DNA from: Microbacterium hydrocarbonoxydans
GTDB taxonomy: Bacteria > Actinomycetota > Actinomycetes > Actinomycetales > Microbacteriaceae
NCBI RefSeq assembly: GCF_000956475.1
Contig: NZ_JYJB01000009.1
Coordinates: 62,001 to 126,000 of the forward strand
Direction of reading: 5' to 3'
Length of the DNA: 64,000 nt
Shown: positions 8,284 through 18,348 of the stretch, piece by piece
Numbering within the stretch: position 1 is the stretch's first letter
How the letters are laid out: each line of letters starts with the position of its first letter
The notes under the pieces: generated by a model
Seen by the model: the letters and a program-made list of their open reading frames with translations, nothing else
Told to the model about the DNA's origin: nothing
Database searches by the model: none
Translations under genes and position numbers: made by a program

Positions 8284-9636
8284 GTGAACGACAAGCCATC
8301 CATCGCAGAGAGTGCGGAGGCGGCATCCGAAGACTGCGGATGCGCACCGACTCCTGCTGAGAGCCGCGCCTTCTGGAAGAACGGATCACTGAGCCGCCGT
8401 CACGCTCTCGGACTCGGCGCGCTCAGCGCTGTCGCGCTCAGCGCCTTCGGAGTCACCAGCGGCGTCTCCGCCGCCTATGCCGCCTCGTACCCGAGCTGGG
8501 ACGACGTGCAGAACGCGATGGCCAACGAATCGGCCAAGGCCGCCGAGGTCACCCGCATCCAAGGGCTCATCAACAGCTTGACCCAGAAGGTCGCCGAGAC
8601 GCAGGCCGCTGCAGAAGCCGCGGGGCAGGCGTTCTTCGAGGCGCAGCAGGCGTTCTTCGACGCCGCGGCCAAGGCCGACGAGCTGCAGTCGAAGGCAGAT
8701 GTGCAGGCCGCCACGGCCGACGAAGCAGAGCGCAAGGCGGCGCAGGTCGCCACCCAGCTCTATCGCGACGGCGGGGATGACACCTCTCTCGAACTGTTCT
8801 TCTCCGGATCGTCCGAGAATGCCGACGAGCTGCTCTCGCGCCTCGGCACGATGGACAAGGTCTACGCCTACACCGAGAAGGTCTACGACTCTGCGACCCA
8901 AGCCCGTGACGCCGCGCAGTCGCTGAGCGATCAGGCCGTCGTCGCCAAGACCGAGCGCGACCGCCTGCAGCAGATCGCAGAGCAGAAGATGATCGAGGCT
9001 CAGGCGGCAGCGGACGCTGCACAGGCCGCCCTCGACGAGCAGACCGTCAACCTCGCCACGATGCAGGCGCAGCTCGCCGCCCTCAAGGACGCCACGGCCA
9101 CCACGGTCGCCGGCTACCAGGAGGGTGTGCGCGTCGCCGAGGAGCAGCGCAAGGCGGCCGAGGCCGCGGCAGCTGCGGCAGCTGCTGCGAACGGCGGCGG
9201 TGGTGGCGGCGGTGGATCCGCAGGTCGCGACGGCTGGGTCCGTCCGCAGGGCGGGTACCGCAGCTCGGGCTACGGGCCCCGCGTTCGGCCGTGCAGCACC
9301 TGCTCGGCGTTCCACTACGGGGTCGACCTCGCGAACGGCTGCGGCGCCGCGATCTACGCGGCCCATTCGGGAACCGTCGATTTCGCGGGCCCCAACGGCG
9401 GCTACGGCAACTACATCCGCATCCAGCACGGTGGCGGCGTCGGCACCGGCTACGGCCACATCCGCCCCGGCGGCTTCGCGGTGAGCCGCGGCCAGCAGGT
9501 CAGCGCCGGTCAGGTCATCGCGTACGCAGGCACCACCGGAGCTTCGACCGGCTGCCACCTGCACTTCGAGGTCTACATCAACGGCAAGACCACGAACCCG
9601 ATCGACTTCATGGCCGCGCGAGGCATCTCGGTCTGA
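8284..9636 (+). CDS. Tat-exported coiled-coil M23 (LytM) peptidoglycan peptidase
   Basis: The 450-aa protein has a twin-arginine signal (SRRHALGLGALSAVALSAFG, ~39-58) after a long N-region. An Ala/Glu/Gln-rich coiled coil follows (~75-300), then a Gly-rich linker and a C-terminal M23 domain. Metal ligands are intact: His344 and Asp348 in HYGVD, and His425/His427 in HLHFE. It should cleave peptidoglycan cross-bridges outside the cell, with the coiled coil acting as an inhibitory or recruiting arm as in EnvC/RipA-like proteins. The GTG at 8284 follows GGAAGGG at good spacing. A GTG at 8260, seven bases past a -10 box, is the alternative and adds eight residues. Confidence 0.88.
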   Translation: MNDKPSIAESAEAASEDCGCAPTPAESRAFWKNGSLSRRHALGLGALSAVALSAFGVTSGVSAAYAASYPSWDDVQNAMANESAKAAEVTRIQGLINSLTQKVAETQAAAEAAGQAFFEAQQAFFDAAAKADELQSKADVQAATADEAERKAAQVATQLYRDGGDDTSLELFFSGSSENADELLSRLGTMDKVYAYTEKVYDSATQARDAAQSLSDQAVVAKTERDRLQQIAEQKMIEAQAAADAAQAALDEQTVNLATMQAQLAALKDATATTVAGYQEGVRVAEEQRKAAEAAAAAAAAANGGGGGGGGSAGRDGWVRPQGGYRSSGYGPRVRPCSTCSAFHYGVDLANGCGAAIYAAHSGTVDFAGPNGGYGNYIRIQHGGGVGTGYGHIRPGGFAVSRGQQVSAGQVIAYAGTTGASTGCHLHFEVYINGKTTNPIDFMAARGISV

Positions 9637-9667
9637 GCATCCGCTCTTCCTCGCTCGCAGAGAACGA

Positions 9668-9706
9668 CAAGAATCCCCCGGCCGCGAGGCGACCGGGGGA
9701 TTCTTG
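9668..9706. terminator. Bidirectional terminator between the M23 gene and ppa
   Basis: Perfect 14-bp arms (9668-9681 and 9693-9706) with an 11-base loop. The outer part is A/T-rich (CAAGAA/TTCTTG), which gives T-rich tails in both directions. It serves the two convergent genes. Confidence 0.85.
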
Positions 9707-9750
9707 CTTCGACAGGCTCAGCAACCCAGAGGCAGGCTCAGCAACCCAGA
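9707..9750. repeat. Dispersed CTTCGACAGGCTCAG repeat, copy 1
   Basis: CTTCGACAGGCTCAGCAACC starts at 9707 and is followed by a partial second copy, GGCTCAGCAACCCAGAG. It abuts the terminator and ends at the ppa stop. Related copies lie at 15576, 24073, 31764 and 36739. Confidence 0.7.
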
Positions 9751-9752
9751 GG

Positions 9753-10244
9753 TCAGTGACCCTGCTCCTGGAAGCGGACGATCGCCTCGTCGAGGATGCG
9801 CTGCGCCTCGGCGGCGTCGCCCCACGCGTCGACCTTGACCCACTTGTTGGGCTCGAGGTCCTTGTAGTGCTCGAAGAAGTGCTCGATCTCCTTCTTGGTG
9901 TACTCGGCGACGTCGCCGATGTCCTGGATGTGCGCCCAGCGCGGGTCCTTCGACAGCACCGCGACGAGCTTGTCGTCTCCGCCGGCCTCGTCGCTCATCT
10001 TCAGCACGGCGACGGGGCGGACCTCGACGACGACCCCGGGGTAGATCGCCTGGTCGAGGAGCACGAGCACGTCGAGCGGGTCGCCGTCCTCGCCGAGCGT
10101 GTTGTCGAAGTAGCCGTAGTCGGCCGGGTACCCGAAGGTCGTGTAGAGGACGCGGTCGAGGTGCACTCGTCCGGTCTCGTGGTCGACCTCGTACTTCACG
10201 CGGCTGCCGCGCGGGATCTCGATGACGGCGTCGTGTGCGCCCAT
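9753..10244 (-). CDS. ppa: Inorganic pyrophosphatase
   Basis: A soluble family I pyrophosphatase of 163 aa, hydrolysing PPi from biosynthetic reactions to phosphate in the cytoplasm. The signature region DYGYFDNTLGEDGDPLDVLVL holds the metal-binding aspartates. EIPRGSRVKYEVD at the N-terminus and the YKDLEPNKWVKV segment are also typical. The ATG is preceded by GAGGAGC at good spacing, so this gene has a normal leader, unlike many neighbours. It is convergent with the M23 gene. Confidence 0.97.
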   Translation of the reverse strand: MGAHDAVIEIPRGSRVKYEVDHETGRVHLDRVLYTTFGYPADYGYFDNTLGEDGDPLDVLVLLDQAIYPGVVVEVRPVAVLKMSDEAGGDDKLVAVLSKDPRWAHIQDIGDVAEYTKKEIEHFFEHYKDLEPNKWVKVDAWGDAAEAQRILDEAIVRFQEQGH

Positions 10245-10322
10245 GCGTGTGCTCCTCAGAAAAGACGGTTGGATGCCGTCGACCAGCCTACCGGCGCAGC
10301 CTCAGGTCCGGCATCCGGCTGG

Positions 10323-10994
10323 TCAGACGTCTGCGGCATCGCCGCGTGGCGGCTCGACGCCTTCACCGTGCGTGCCGGGCCAGATGCGCAGGACCAGCCG
10401 CGCCAAGGGACCGGTGAGCACCAGCAGGAGCAGCGCGAGGTACCCCCGCGGGCCGAGGGGGATGCTGAGCGCCAGCGCGATGACGAACAGGGTGATGGTG
10501 GCGATGTCGGCCGCCGCGCCGTGCTGGACACGCGAGGGCGATGCCGTGGTGAGCTCCGGATGCCGCAGTACGTAGACGCGTCCGACGAGTGTCACGGCCT
10601 GGGTGAGGACGAGCGTTCCGATGTAGAGCGTCTGCTGCAGCGCATCGGTATCCATCTGCCCGAGCATCGCGGTCGGCACCGGCAGCCACACGATCGTCGC
10701 CATCCACAGGACGTTGCACAGCAGCAGGGGACGTGTGACGCGGATGACCTCGTCGTACTGACGGTGGTGCCCCATCCAGAAGTTCGCGATGAGGAAGAAG
10801 CTCAGCAGGAAGCTCATCAGCTGTCCCGAGTGCTCGTCGAGGAACTCGATGGTGCTCAGACCCTCGGCACCCGCCTCTGCGACCGACTCGGTCAGCGGCA
10901 GGATGAGAAGCGTCATCGCGATCGCGACGACCGCGTCGACGAACGCCTTGAAACGCTCGGTCTTGTAGGACTGGGTGCTGGTGCGATCTGCCAC
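10323..10994 (-). CDS. TMEM175-family membrane channel protein
   Basis: This 223-aa protein has about six hydrophobic segments and the N-terminal TERFKAFVDAVVAIAMTLL element. That resembles the RFxxFxD motif of bacterial TMEM175 potassium channels (DUF1211). The usual Ser before the Asp is Val here. Later segments include FFLIANFWMGHHRQYDEV, a family hallmark. The start is taken as the GTG at 10994 because TATTCT (11001-11006, minus strand) ends six bases before it. An ATG at 11030 is in frame but has no ribosome binding site. Ion selectivity is inferred from the family only. Confidence 0.82.
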   Translation of the reverse strand: MADRTSTQSYKTERFKAFVDAVVAIAMTLLILPLTESVAEAGAEGLSTIEFLDEHSGQLMSFLLSFFLIANFWMGHHRQYDEVIRVTRPLLLCNVLWMATIVWLPVPTAMLGQMDTDALQQTLYIGTLVLTQAVTLVGRVYVLRHPELTTASPSRVQHGAAADIATITLFVIALALSIPLGPRGYLALLLLVLTGPLARLVLRIWPGTHGEGVEPPRGDAADV

Positions 10995-11189
10995 GGCGCA
11001 AGAATAGGGCGTATCGAACGGAGGGCTCATCCGACGCGCGGACAGCCGATCAGGGGTGCGGAGGGCGATCGACTCCGCGCAGCACCATCCAGTACGGCAG
11101 TCGCTCCGCGAACTCGGCGATCCCCGCCAGTTACACGATGGACGGCGGCTGGTCGGCGCGCTGACCGGGCCTGCGACTAACGTCGTAGT

Positions 11190-12191
11190 GTGCCCTCGCT
11201 GAAACCCGCCATCGCCGAGATCCGCCTCGCCGTGCGCACCGCGCTCGCCGATCTGCCGGAGGGCTCGACCATCGTCGTGGCGCTCTCCGGAGGAGCGGAT
11301 TCGCTGGCGCTCGCCGCGGCCACCGCCTTCGAGGCTCCGAAGCGGAGGATGCGCGTCGCGTCGGTGACGGTCGACCACGGATTGCAGCAAGGGTCGGATG
11401 CCGTCGCCACCCGCACAGCCCAAACGGCGGCGCGCCTGGGCATCGACCCCCTGATCGTGAAGGTGAAGGTCGGCAACGAGGGCGGCCCGGAGAACGCCGC
11501 GCGCGAAGTGCGGTACGGCGTGCTGCGCGACGCCGCGCTCGATGCCGGGGCCGCCGCGGTGCTGCTCGGCCACACACTCGACGACCAGGCCGAGACCGTA
11601 CTGCTCGGCCTCGCTCGCGGCTCGGGGGCGACGAGTCTGCAGGGCATGGCACCGGCTCGCGAGGACGGCGACGGCATCCGCTGGCTGCGCCCCCTGCTCG
11701 CAGTGCGGCGAGAGACGACGCGGGCGTTCTGCGCGGCATCCGATCTGGAGTTCTGGGACGACCCGCACAACCTCGACGACCGCTTTACGCGGGTCCGGGT
11801 GCGGGAGCGCGTGCTGCCGGTGCTCGAAGCCGAGCTCGGGCCGGGCATCGCCGAGGCCCTGGCGCGTACGGCCGAGCAGCTGCGAGAGGACGCCGAGGCT
11901 TTCGACGAGATGATCCACGAGACCATCGAGGACATCGTCGAGCATGCCGAGGCCGGCATCTCGGTCAGCGTCGCCGCGCTCGCCGCGAATCCCGCTGCGC
12001 TGCGCAACCGCATCATCCGGCTCGTCGTCGACAGCGAGTTCGGCGCGAGCCTGACGCGAGTGCAGACGCTCGAGGTCGCACGGCTCGCCACGGACTGGTC
12101 TGGTCAGGGGCCCATCGACCTGCCCGGATGCTCGGCCGCGCGCGTCGGCGGCCGCGTCGTGTTCACGGCCTCCACCGACCCCGCTCGCTGA
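11190..12191 (+). CDS. tilS: tRNA(Ile)-lysidine synthase
   Basis: TilS attaches lysine to C34 of the CAU-anticodon tRNA-Ile so that it reads AUA. The 333-aa protein has the PP-loop SGGADS at residues 33-38, then VDHGLQ and LGHTLDDQAETVLLGLARGSG, the standard N-type ATP pyrophosphatase motifs. It is a short actinobacterial form without the long C-terminal domain. The GTG start lies six bases after TAACGT (11178-11183), so it is probably leaderless. In many actinobacteria tilS directly precedes hpt and ftsH; here four other genes intervene. A small hairpin overlaps the stop codon (12180-12196). Confidence 0.95.
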   Translation: MPSLKPAIAEIRLAVRTALADLPEGSTIVVALSGGADSLALAAATAFEAPKRRMRVASVTVDHGLQQGSDAVATRTAQTAARLGIDPLIVKVKVGNEGGPENAAREVRYGVLRDAALDAGAAAVLLGHTLDDQAETVLLGLARGSGATSLQGMAPAREDGDGIRWLRPLLAVRRETTRAFCAASDLEFWDDPHNLDDRFTRVRVRERVLPVLEAELGPGIAEALARTAEQLREDAEAFDEMIHETIEDIVEHAEAGISVSVAALAANPAALRNRIIRLVVDSEFGASLTRVQTLEVARLATDWSGQGPIDLPGCSAARVGGRVVFTASTDPAR

Positions 12192-12226
12192 GCGGGACGC
12201 AGCCGTCGCGCGAGGATCGGACGCCG

Positions 12227-12685
12227 TCAGGGCGCGACCGCCACGATCACCGCGCTCGCGATGAACAGGATCTGCAGCAGCGTGCGCGGAACGAGCGGCG
12301 TCCGGGGAGCGGCCGGATGCCGCTCCCCGGACGCGGCCCGGACGTTAGCGGGGAACATCGCGACGAGCAGTGCGGCGAGGCAGACGGCCGCCGCGGTCCG
12401 GATGCCTGGCATCGTCGCCGCGGGGATCAGCAGGCCCACCGCGCCCGCGATCTCGAGGATGCCGGTGGCCGTGATGATCAGATCGGGACGCGGCAGCCGG
12501 GGCGGCACGATCGCGATGAGCCCGTCGCGCCGCGGCTGCAGGAAATGCGCGCTCGAGGTCAGCAGGAACATCGCGGCCAGTCCGACGGCGAGCGAATCGG
12601 GCCAGGTCTGCACGTACCCGACTCCGAGCGCGCCCAGAAGCCGACAGGCGAGCGTCACGGTCACCAGAGCGAGAAAGGGTGCCAT
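12227..12685 (-). CDS. DoxX-like integral membrane protein
   Basis: A small membrane protein (152 aa) with four hydrophobic segments. The arrangement and the G-x-L-E-I-A-G-A-x-G-L-L segment (GILEIAGAVGLL) are typical of DoxX/DUF4267-like proteins. A good AGGAG site precedes the ATG. It is divergent from a TetR regulator, with a long perfect inverted repeat between them, so it is very likely the regulator's target. Members are linked to membrane redox or small-molecule stress, but the substrate is unknown. Confidence 0.75.
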   Translation of the reverse strand: MAPFLALVTVTLACRLLGALGVGYVQTWPDSLAVGLAAMFLLTSSAHFLQPRRDGLIAIVPPRLPRPDLIITATGILEIAGAVGLLIPAATMPGIRTAAAVCLAALLVAMFPANVRAASGERHPAAPRTPLVPRTLLQILFIASAVIVAVAP

Positions 12686-12695
12686 GGAGTGCTCC

Positions 12696-12749
12696 TATCT
12701 AGTCATTGACAAGTTAATCGCTCACTCCAAACTTGTCAATGACTAGATA
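12696..12749. promoter_or_regulatory. Inverted-repeat operator between doxX-like gene and tetR
   Basis: TATCTAGTCATTGACAAGT (12696-12714) is repeated perfectly inverted at 12731-12749, a 19-bp arm with a 16-base centre. Each arm contains TTGACA. The pair looks like two head-to-head TetR sites overlapping both divergent promoters. Confidence 0.75.
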
Positions 12750-12766
12750 ATCGGTAGGGTGAAGGG

Positions 12767-13324
12767 ATGAGCGATCGCTATCACCACGGCAGCCTCCGCG
12801 CCCAGGCCCTGCGCGCAGCCGCCGAGATCGTCGCGGACGAGGGGCCCGAAGCGCTGTCGCTTCGTGATCTGGCGCGACGGGCAGGGGTGTCGCACGCCGC
12901 CCCTGCTCACCACTTCGGAGACCGGAGGGGTCTGTTCACGGCTCTCGCCGCAGAGGGATTCACGCTGCTCGGCGACGCGCTGCAGCCTTCGGTCGACGCC
13001 GCAGATTTCGCCCGGACGGCCGTCGCCTACGTCGACTTCGCGACCGCGCATCCCGGGCACTTCGCCGTCATGTTCCGTCCGTCCCTGCTCGACGCCGACG
13101 ACGTCGCGCTGCAGGAGGCGCAGACGCATGCCTCGGGTCTGCTGCAGGCGGGCTTCGACTCGGTGCCCGACGATCGCATCCGCATCGAACGGGACGACGC
13201 CCGCCGCGCCTCGTGGGCGCTCGTGCACGGGCTGGCCGCGCTGACGCTCTCCGGAGCGCTGCCGGGCGCCGACCTCGAGCGCCTCACCCTCGCGGCCGCG
13301 CGTCAGCTGCTCGGCGACCCCTGA
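12767..13324 (+). CDS. TetR/AcrR-family transcriptional regulator
   Basis: The regulator is 185 aa. Its N-terminal HTH is recognisable in EALSLRDLARRAGVSHAAPAHHFGDR (about residues 27-52). The C-terminal part resembles the WHG-type ligand domain of TetR proteins (LVHGLAALTLSGAL). The ATG lies six bases after TAGGGT (12755-12760), so the transcript is probably leaderless. It should bind the inverted repeat at 12696-12749, controlling itself and the divergent DoxX-like gene. The inducer is unknown. Confidence 0.9.
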   Translation: MSDRYHHGSLRAQALRAAAEIVADEGPEALSLRDLARRAGVSHAAPAHHFGDRRGLFTALAAEGFTLLGDALQPSVDAADFARTAVAYVDFATAHPGHFAVMFRPSLLDADDVALQEAQTHASGLLQAGFDSVPDDRIRIERDDARRASWALVHGLAALTLSGALPGADLERLTLAAARQLLGDP

Positions 13325-13400
13325 CCCGCCCGCCGAGTCCTGAGCGCGTCGGCGGCCGGCGTCATCCTTCCTCCGACTCGTCAGGCCCCGTGCGCAACGG

Positions 13401-13440
13401 CGAGGCCCCTGTTCAGCTGCGTGACTGAACAGGGGCCTCG
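13401..13440. terminator. Bidirectional terminator
   Basis: Perfect 16-bp arms (13401-13416 and 13425-13440) around an 8-base loop. They sit between the convergent tetR and DUF937 genes. Confidence 0.85.
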
Positions 13441-13456
13441 CCGATCAGCCGGGGCG

Positions 13457-14047
13457 CTACTTCTTGCCGCCGAGCAGGCCGCCGATGATGTCTCCGAGAC
13501 CGCCGCCTGAGCCGCTGCCCGAGCCGCCGCCCAGGAGCCCGCCGAGAATGTCTCCGATCCCGCCGCCTGCGGAGCTGCCCGAGCCGCCGCTTCCCCCGCC
13601 CAGGAGCCCGCCGATGATGTCGCCGATCCCGCCACCTCCGGATCCGGCATCCGACGACTTGCCCTTGGTCGCGTTCGCGATCAGGCCCATGATGATGGGC
13701 GCGAGGATCGGAAGGAGCTTTCCGAAGTCGATGCCCGCGGTCTTGTCGGACTTCGTGAGCTTCTCGGTGACGTCCTGCTTCTCGGAGCCGAGGATGTGCG
13801 AGACGATCTTGCCGCCGTCCTCCTCGTCGACCTCGTCGACAGACGTCACGTTCGCCGAGCCCTCGTGGCGCTTGAGCGCGTTCTCGATGGCCGAGGAGCC
13901 CTCGTCGGTCGAAGCGTTCTTCGCGAGGCCGCCGAGCAGCACGGCACCGCCCTGCGCCACGGCTTCCTTCGCGACTTCGTGAGAAACCCCCAGCTTCTTG
14001 GCGATGTCGTCGATCGGAACCTGCGAGAGGATGTCGTCAAGGGCCAT
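13457..14047 (-). CDS. DUF937-type protein with Gly-rich amphipathic repeats
   Basis: The 196-aa protein opens with a YidB/DUF937-like region: short helices including DDIAKKLGVSHEVAKEAVAQG, then IVSHILGSEK and KLLPILAPIIMGLIAN (~1-130). The tail is a low-complexity stretch with three copies of G-[IL]-GD-I-[IL]-GGLLGG, separated by Gly/Ser linkers. Each copy could form a short amphipathic helix. There is no signal peptide. A GGAAGG site precedes the ATG. The function of DUF937 proteins is unknown. The repeats suggest self-association or membrane contact, which is only inference. Confidence 0.8.
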   Translation of the reverse strand: MALDDILSQVPIDDIAKKLGVSHEVAKEAVAQGGAVLLGGLAKNASTDEGSSAIENALKRHEGSANVTSVDEVDEEDGGKIVSHILGSEKQDVTEKLTKSDKTAGIDFGKLLPILAPIIMGLIANATKGKSSDAGSGGGGIGDIIGGLLGGGSGGSGSSAGGGIGDILGGLLGGGSGSGSGGGLGDIIGGLLGGKK

Positions 14048-14157
14048 GGTGGATCCTTCCGGTTGTCAGGCGTCTGCGCCTCTTTCCGCTCACAGTACCC
14101 GGGCGCGACCGGCGGCGACACCTCGCCATCGGACGAGTCGACGGACGGAGAACACGC

Positions 14158-14967
14158 ATGGTCGGAGACAGCGGCGCCGAGGCTCTGCTCGCACTGCACC
14201 AAGGGCCCGGATTCGTGATCCCGAATGTCTGGGACGCAGGTTCCGCACGCCTGCTGGCGCAGCTGGGCTTTCCCGCCATCGCGACGACGAGCGCGGGCAT
14301 CGCCTGGTCGAAAGGACTCCCCGACGGAGGCCCGCTCAGCGCCGACCTCATGTTCGAGGCCGTCGCCGAGATCGTCGCGGCGGTCGGCGTTCCGGTCTCG
14401 GCCGATCTCGAGGCCGGCTACGGAGACACCGCCGAGGCGGTGGGAAAGACGGTGGCGCGGGCGGCGGCCCTGGGCATAGCGGGCGGCAACATCGAGGATG
14501 CTGTCGGCGGCACGCTGATCCCGATCGACGACGCCGCCGGGCGGCTAGAGGCCGCACGCGCAGCGGCGCCTGCGGGCACGTTCGTGCTCAACGCGCGCAC
14601 CGACGCGTACTTCTCGACCTTCGACGGCGACCCCTTCGGCGAGACGATCGCCAGGGCCGAGCGGTTCGTCGCCGCGGGCGCCGACTGCGTCTTCGTGCCG
14701 GGCGTGAAGGATGCCGAGACGATCCGGCGGCTCGCCGCCGAGATCCCCGTGCCGCTGAACATGGTCGCCGGTCTCACGGTCCCGGTGATCGCAGCACCCG
14801 CGCTGTTCGAACTCGGCGTCACCCGCGTCAGCGTCGGGGGCAGCATCGCCAGAGCCGCCTACGACGCCGTCGAGCGGGCGGGACGCGAGCTGCTCGAGTC
14901 CGGCACGCTGGGCTTTCTCGACGGAGCGGTCTCGTACGCGGACATGCAGCGCCGCCTGGGCGGTTGA
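14158..14967 (+). CDS. Isocitrate lyase/PEP mutase superfamily enzyme
   Basis: Members cleave or rearrange 2-oxo-acid C-C or C-P bonds (for example methylisocitrate lyase, oxaloacetate decarboxylase). The 269-aa protein shows FVIPNVWDAGSARLL, then ADLEAGYGDTAEAV with the Mg-binding acidic residues, GGNIEDAVGG and LNARTDAYF, in family order. The KKCGH catalytic loop of true isocitrate lyases is absent. It is therefore a small single-domain PEP-mutase-like enzyme whose substrate cannot be assigned. GGAG precedes the ATG. It stands alone between the DUF937 gene and hpt. Confidence 0.82.
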   Translation: MVGDSGAEALLALHQGPGFVIPNVWDAGSARLLAQLGFPAIATTSAGIAWSKGLPDGGPLSADLMFEAVAEIVAAVGVPVSADLEAGYGDTAEAVGKTVARAAALGIAGGNIEDAVGGTLIPIDDAAGRLEAARAAAPAGTFVLNARTDAYFSTFDGDPFGETIARAERFVAAGADCVFVPGVKDAETIRRLAAEIPVPLNMVAGLTVPVIAAPALFELGVTRVSVGGSIARAAYDAVERAGRELLESGTLGFLDGAVSYADMQRRLGG

Positions 14968-15021
14968 GAAGACCGGATGCCGGGTGCCGCGGCATCCGAT
15001 TCCATCACCTAAAATCGATCC

Positions 15022-15573
15022 ATGCGCGCCGCGGACATCCAGGACGACCTTGCCCAGATCCTCGTCACAGAGGAAGAGATCATCGCGAAGCTCGACGAGC
15101 TCGCAGTGCAGGTCGCCGCGGACTACGAGGGCAAGGATCTGCTCCTGGTCGGCGTCCTGAAGGGCGCCGTGATGGTGATGGCCGACTTCGCGCGCGCGCT
15201 GCCGTTCCATGCGCCGATGGACTGGATGGCGGTGTCGAGCTACGGCGCGAGCACGAAGTCGAGCGGCGTGGTGCAGATCCGCAAGGACCTAGACAGCGAC
15301 CTGAACGGCAAGCACGTGCTGATCGTCGAGGACATCATCGACTCCGGCCTGACCCTCAGCTGGCTGCTGGAGAACTTCGGCTCCCGCGGCGCCGAGTCGA
15401 TCGAGGTGCTCGCGCTGCTGCGCAAGCCCGAGGCCGCGAAGGTGAAGATCGACTGCAAGTACGTGGGCTTCGACATCCCCACCGAATTCGTCGTGGGCTA
15501 CGGCCTCGACTACGCCGAGCGCTACCGCAACCTGCGCGACGTGGCAGTGCTCGCACCGCACGTGTACGCCTGA
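15022..15573 (+). CDS. hpt: Hypoxanthine phosphoribosyltransferase
   Basis: Hpt salvages hypoxanthine and guanine with PRPP to form IMP/GMP in the cytoplasm. The 183-aa protein has the PRPP-binding loop VLIVEDIIDSGLTL, the ELAVQVAADYEGKDLLLVGVLKGA start, and the YVGFDIPTEFVVGYGLDYAERYRNL tail. The ATG is six bases past TAAAAT (15010-15015) with no ribosome binding site, a clear leaderless case. A repeat element and the ftsH promoter follow it. Confidence 0.96.
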   Translation: MRAADIQDDLAQILVTEEEIIAKLDELAVQVAADYEGKDLLLVGVLKGAVMVMADFARALPFHAPMDWMAVSSYGASTKSSGVVQIRKDLDSDLNGKHVLIVEDIIDSGLTLSWLLENFGSRGAESIEVLALLRKPEAAKVKIDCKYVGFDIPTEFVVGYGLDYAERYRNLRDVAVLAPHVYA

Positions 15574-15575
15574 CG

Positions 15576-15641
15576 CTTCGACAGGCTCAGCGACCCAGCG
15601 GGACGGTCTCAGCGACCCAGCGGGACGGGCTCAGCGAACCA
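15576..15641. repeat. Dispersed CTTCGACAGGCTCAG repeat, copy 2 (three units)
   Basis: A full core, CTTCGACAGGCTCAGCGACC, begins at 15576. Two shortened units follow, ending at 15619 (CTCAGCGACCCA) and 15641 (GCTCAGCGAACCA). The array starts three bases after the hpt stop and may act in transcript processing or termination. Confidence 0.75.
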
Positions 15642-15715
15642 GAGGGGGGAGCCGGGTACGCCGTGGGTGAACGCACAGCCGACGGCAAGGACGCGCGCGA
15701 TACTCTGATTCGATC

Positions 15716-17712
<1,997 letters not shown>

Positions 17713-17716
<4 letters not shown>

Positions 17717-18348
17717 CCGTGGCCGTCGACCGGGAACGCGTCGAACGCCTCACCCATGAGCTGCTCGAGGCCATCGGCGAGGATCCCGATCGCCCCGGCC
17801 TCAAGCAGACTCCTGCGCGCATGGCCGAGCTGTACTCCGAGTTCTTCTCCGGAGTAGGGGCGGATGCGGCGGCTCCTCTCGCGCGCACGATCAGCGTGAC
17901 TCGGGGGCCTGCACCGGACACGCTGCCCTCGGGTGCCGTGCTGCTGCGCGACATCCTCTTCCGCTCCGTGTGCGAGCATCATCTGCTGCCCTTCGCAGGG
18001 CATGCGCACATCGCGTACCTCCCGGGGGAGCAGGTCGTCGGGCTCGGCGCCCTGGTGAAGGTCGTCGAGATCCTCGCCGCCCGCCCGCAGGTGCAGGAGC
18101 GGCTGGGAGAGCAGATCGCCGACACGATCGCCGAGCACCTCGACACCCGCGGCGTGCTGGTCGTGCTCGACGCGAGCCACGGCTGTGTCACGATGCGCGG
18201 CGGCCGCCAGCCTGAAGCGTCGACGCTCACGATCGCGGCTCGCGGGGAGTATGCGGATGCCGCGGCGCGCGCCGAGCTCATCGCCCTCATCGGCGCTTCT
18301 GCAGGCTCGGCGACCCGGTTCTCGGACTCTGGCGGGGCGCTCTCATGA
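17713..18348 (+). CDS. folE: GTP cyclohydrolase I
   Basis: FolE makes dihydroneopterin triphosphate from GTP, the first step of folate synthesis. The product is 211 aa from the GTG at 17713, which overlaps the ftsH stop by four bases. Family motifs run [39 protein letters not shown] (zinc Cys and His), [22 protein letters not shown] and GCVTMRG with the second zinc Cys. No truncation is seen. It heads the folE-folP-folB-folK block, whose genes all overlap by four bases. Confidence 0.96.

Noticed and set aside
9291..11180. A long plus-strand open frame spanning ppa and the TMEM175-like gene
   Set aside because: Both real genes lie on the minus strand with intact motifs. This frame starts inside the M23 gene in the wrong phase.
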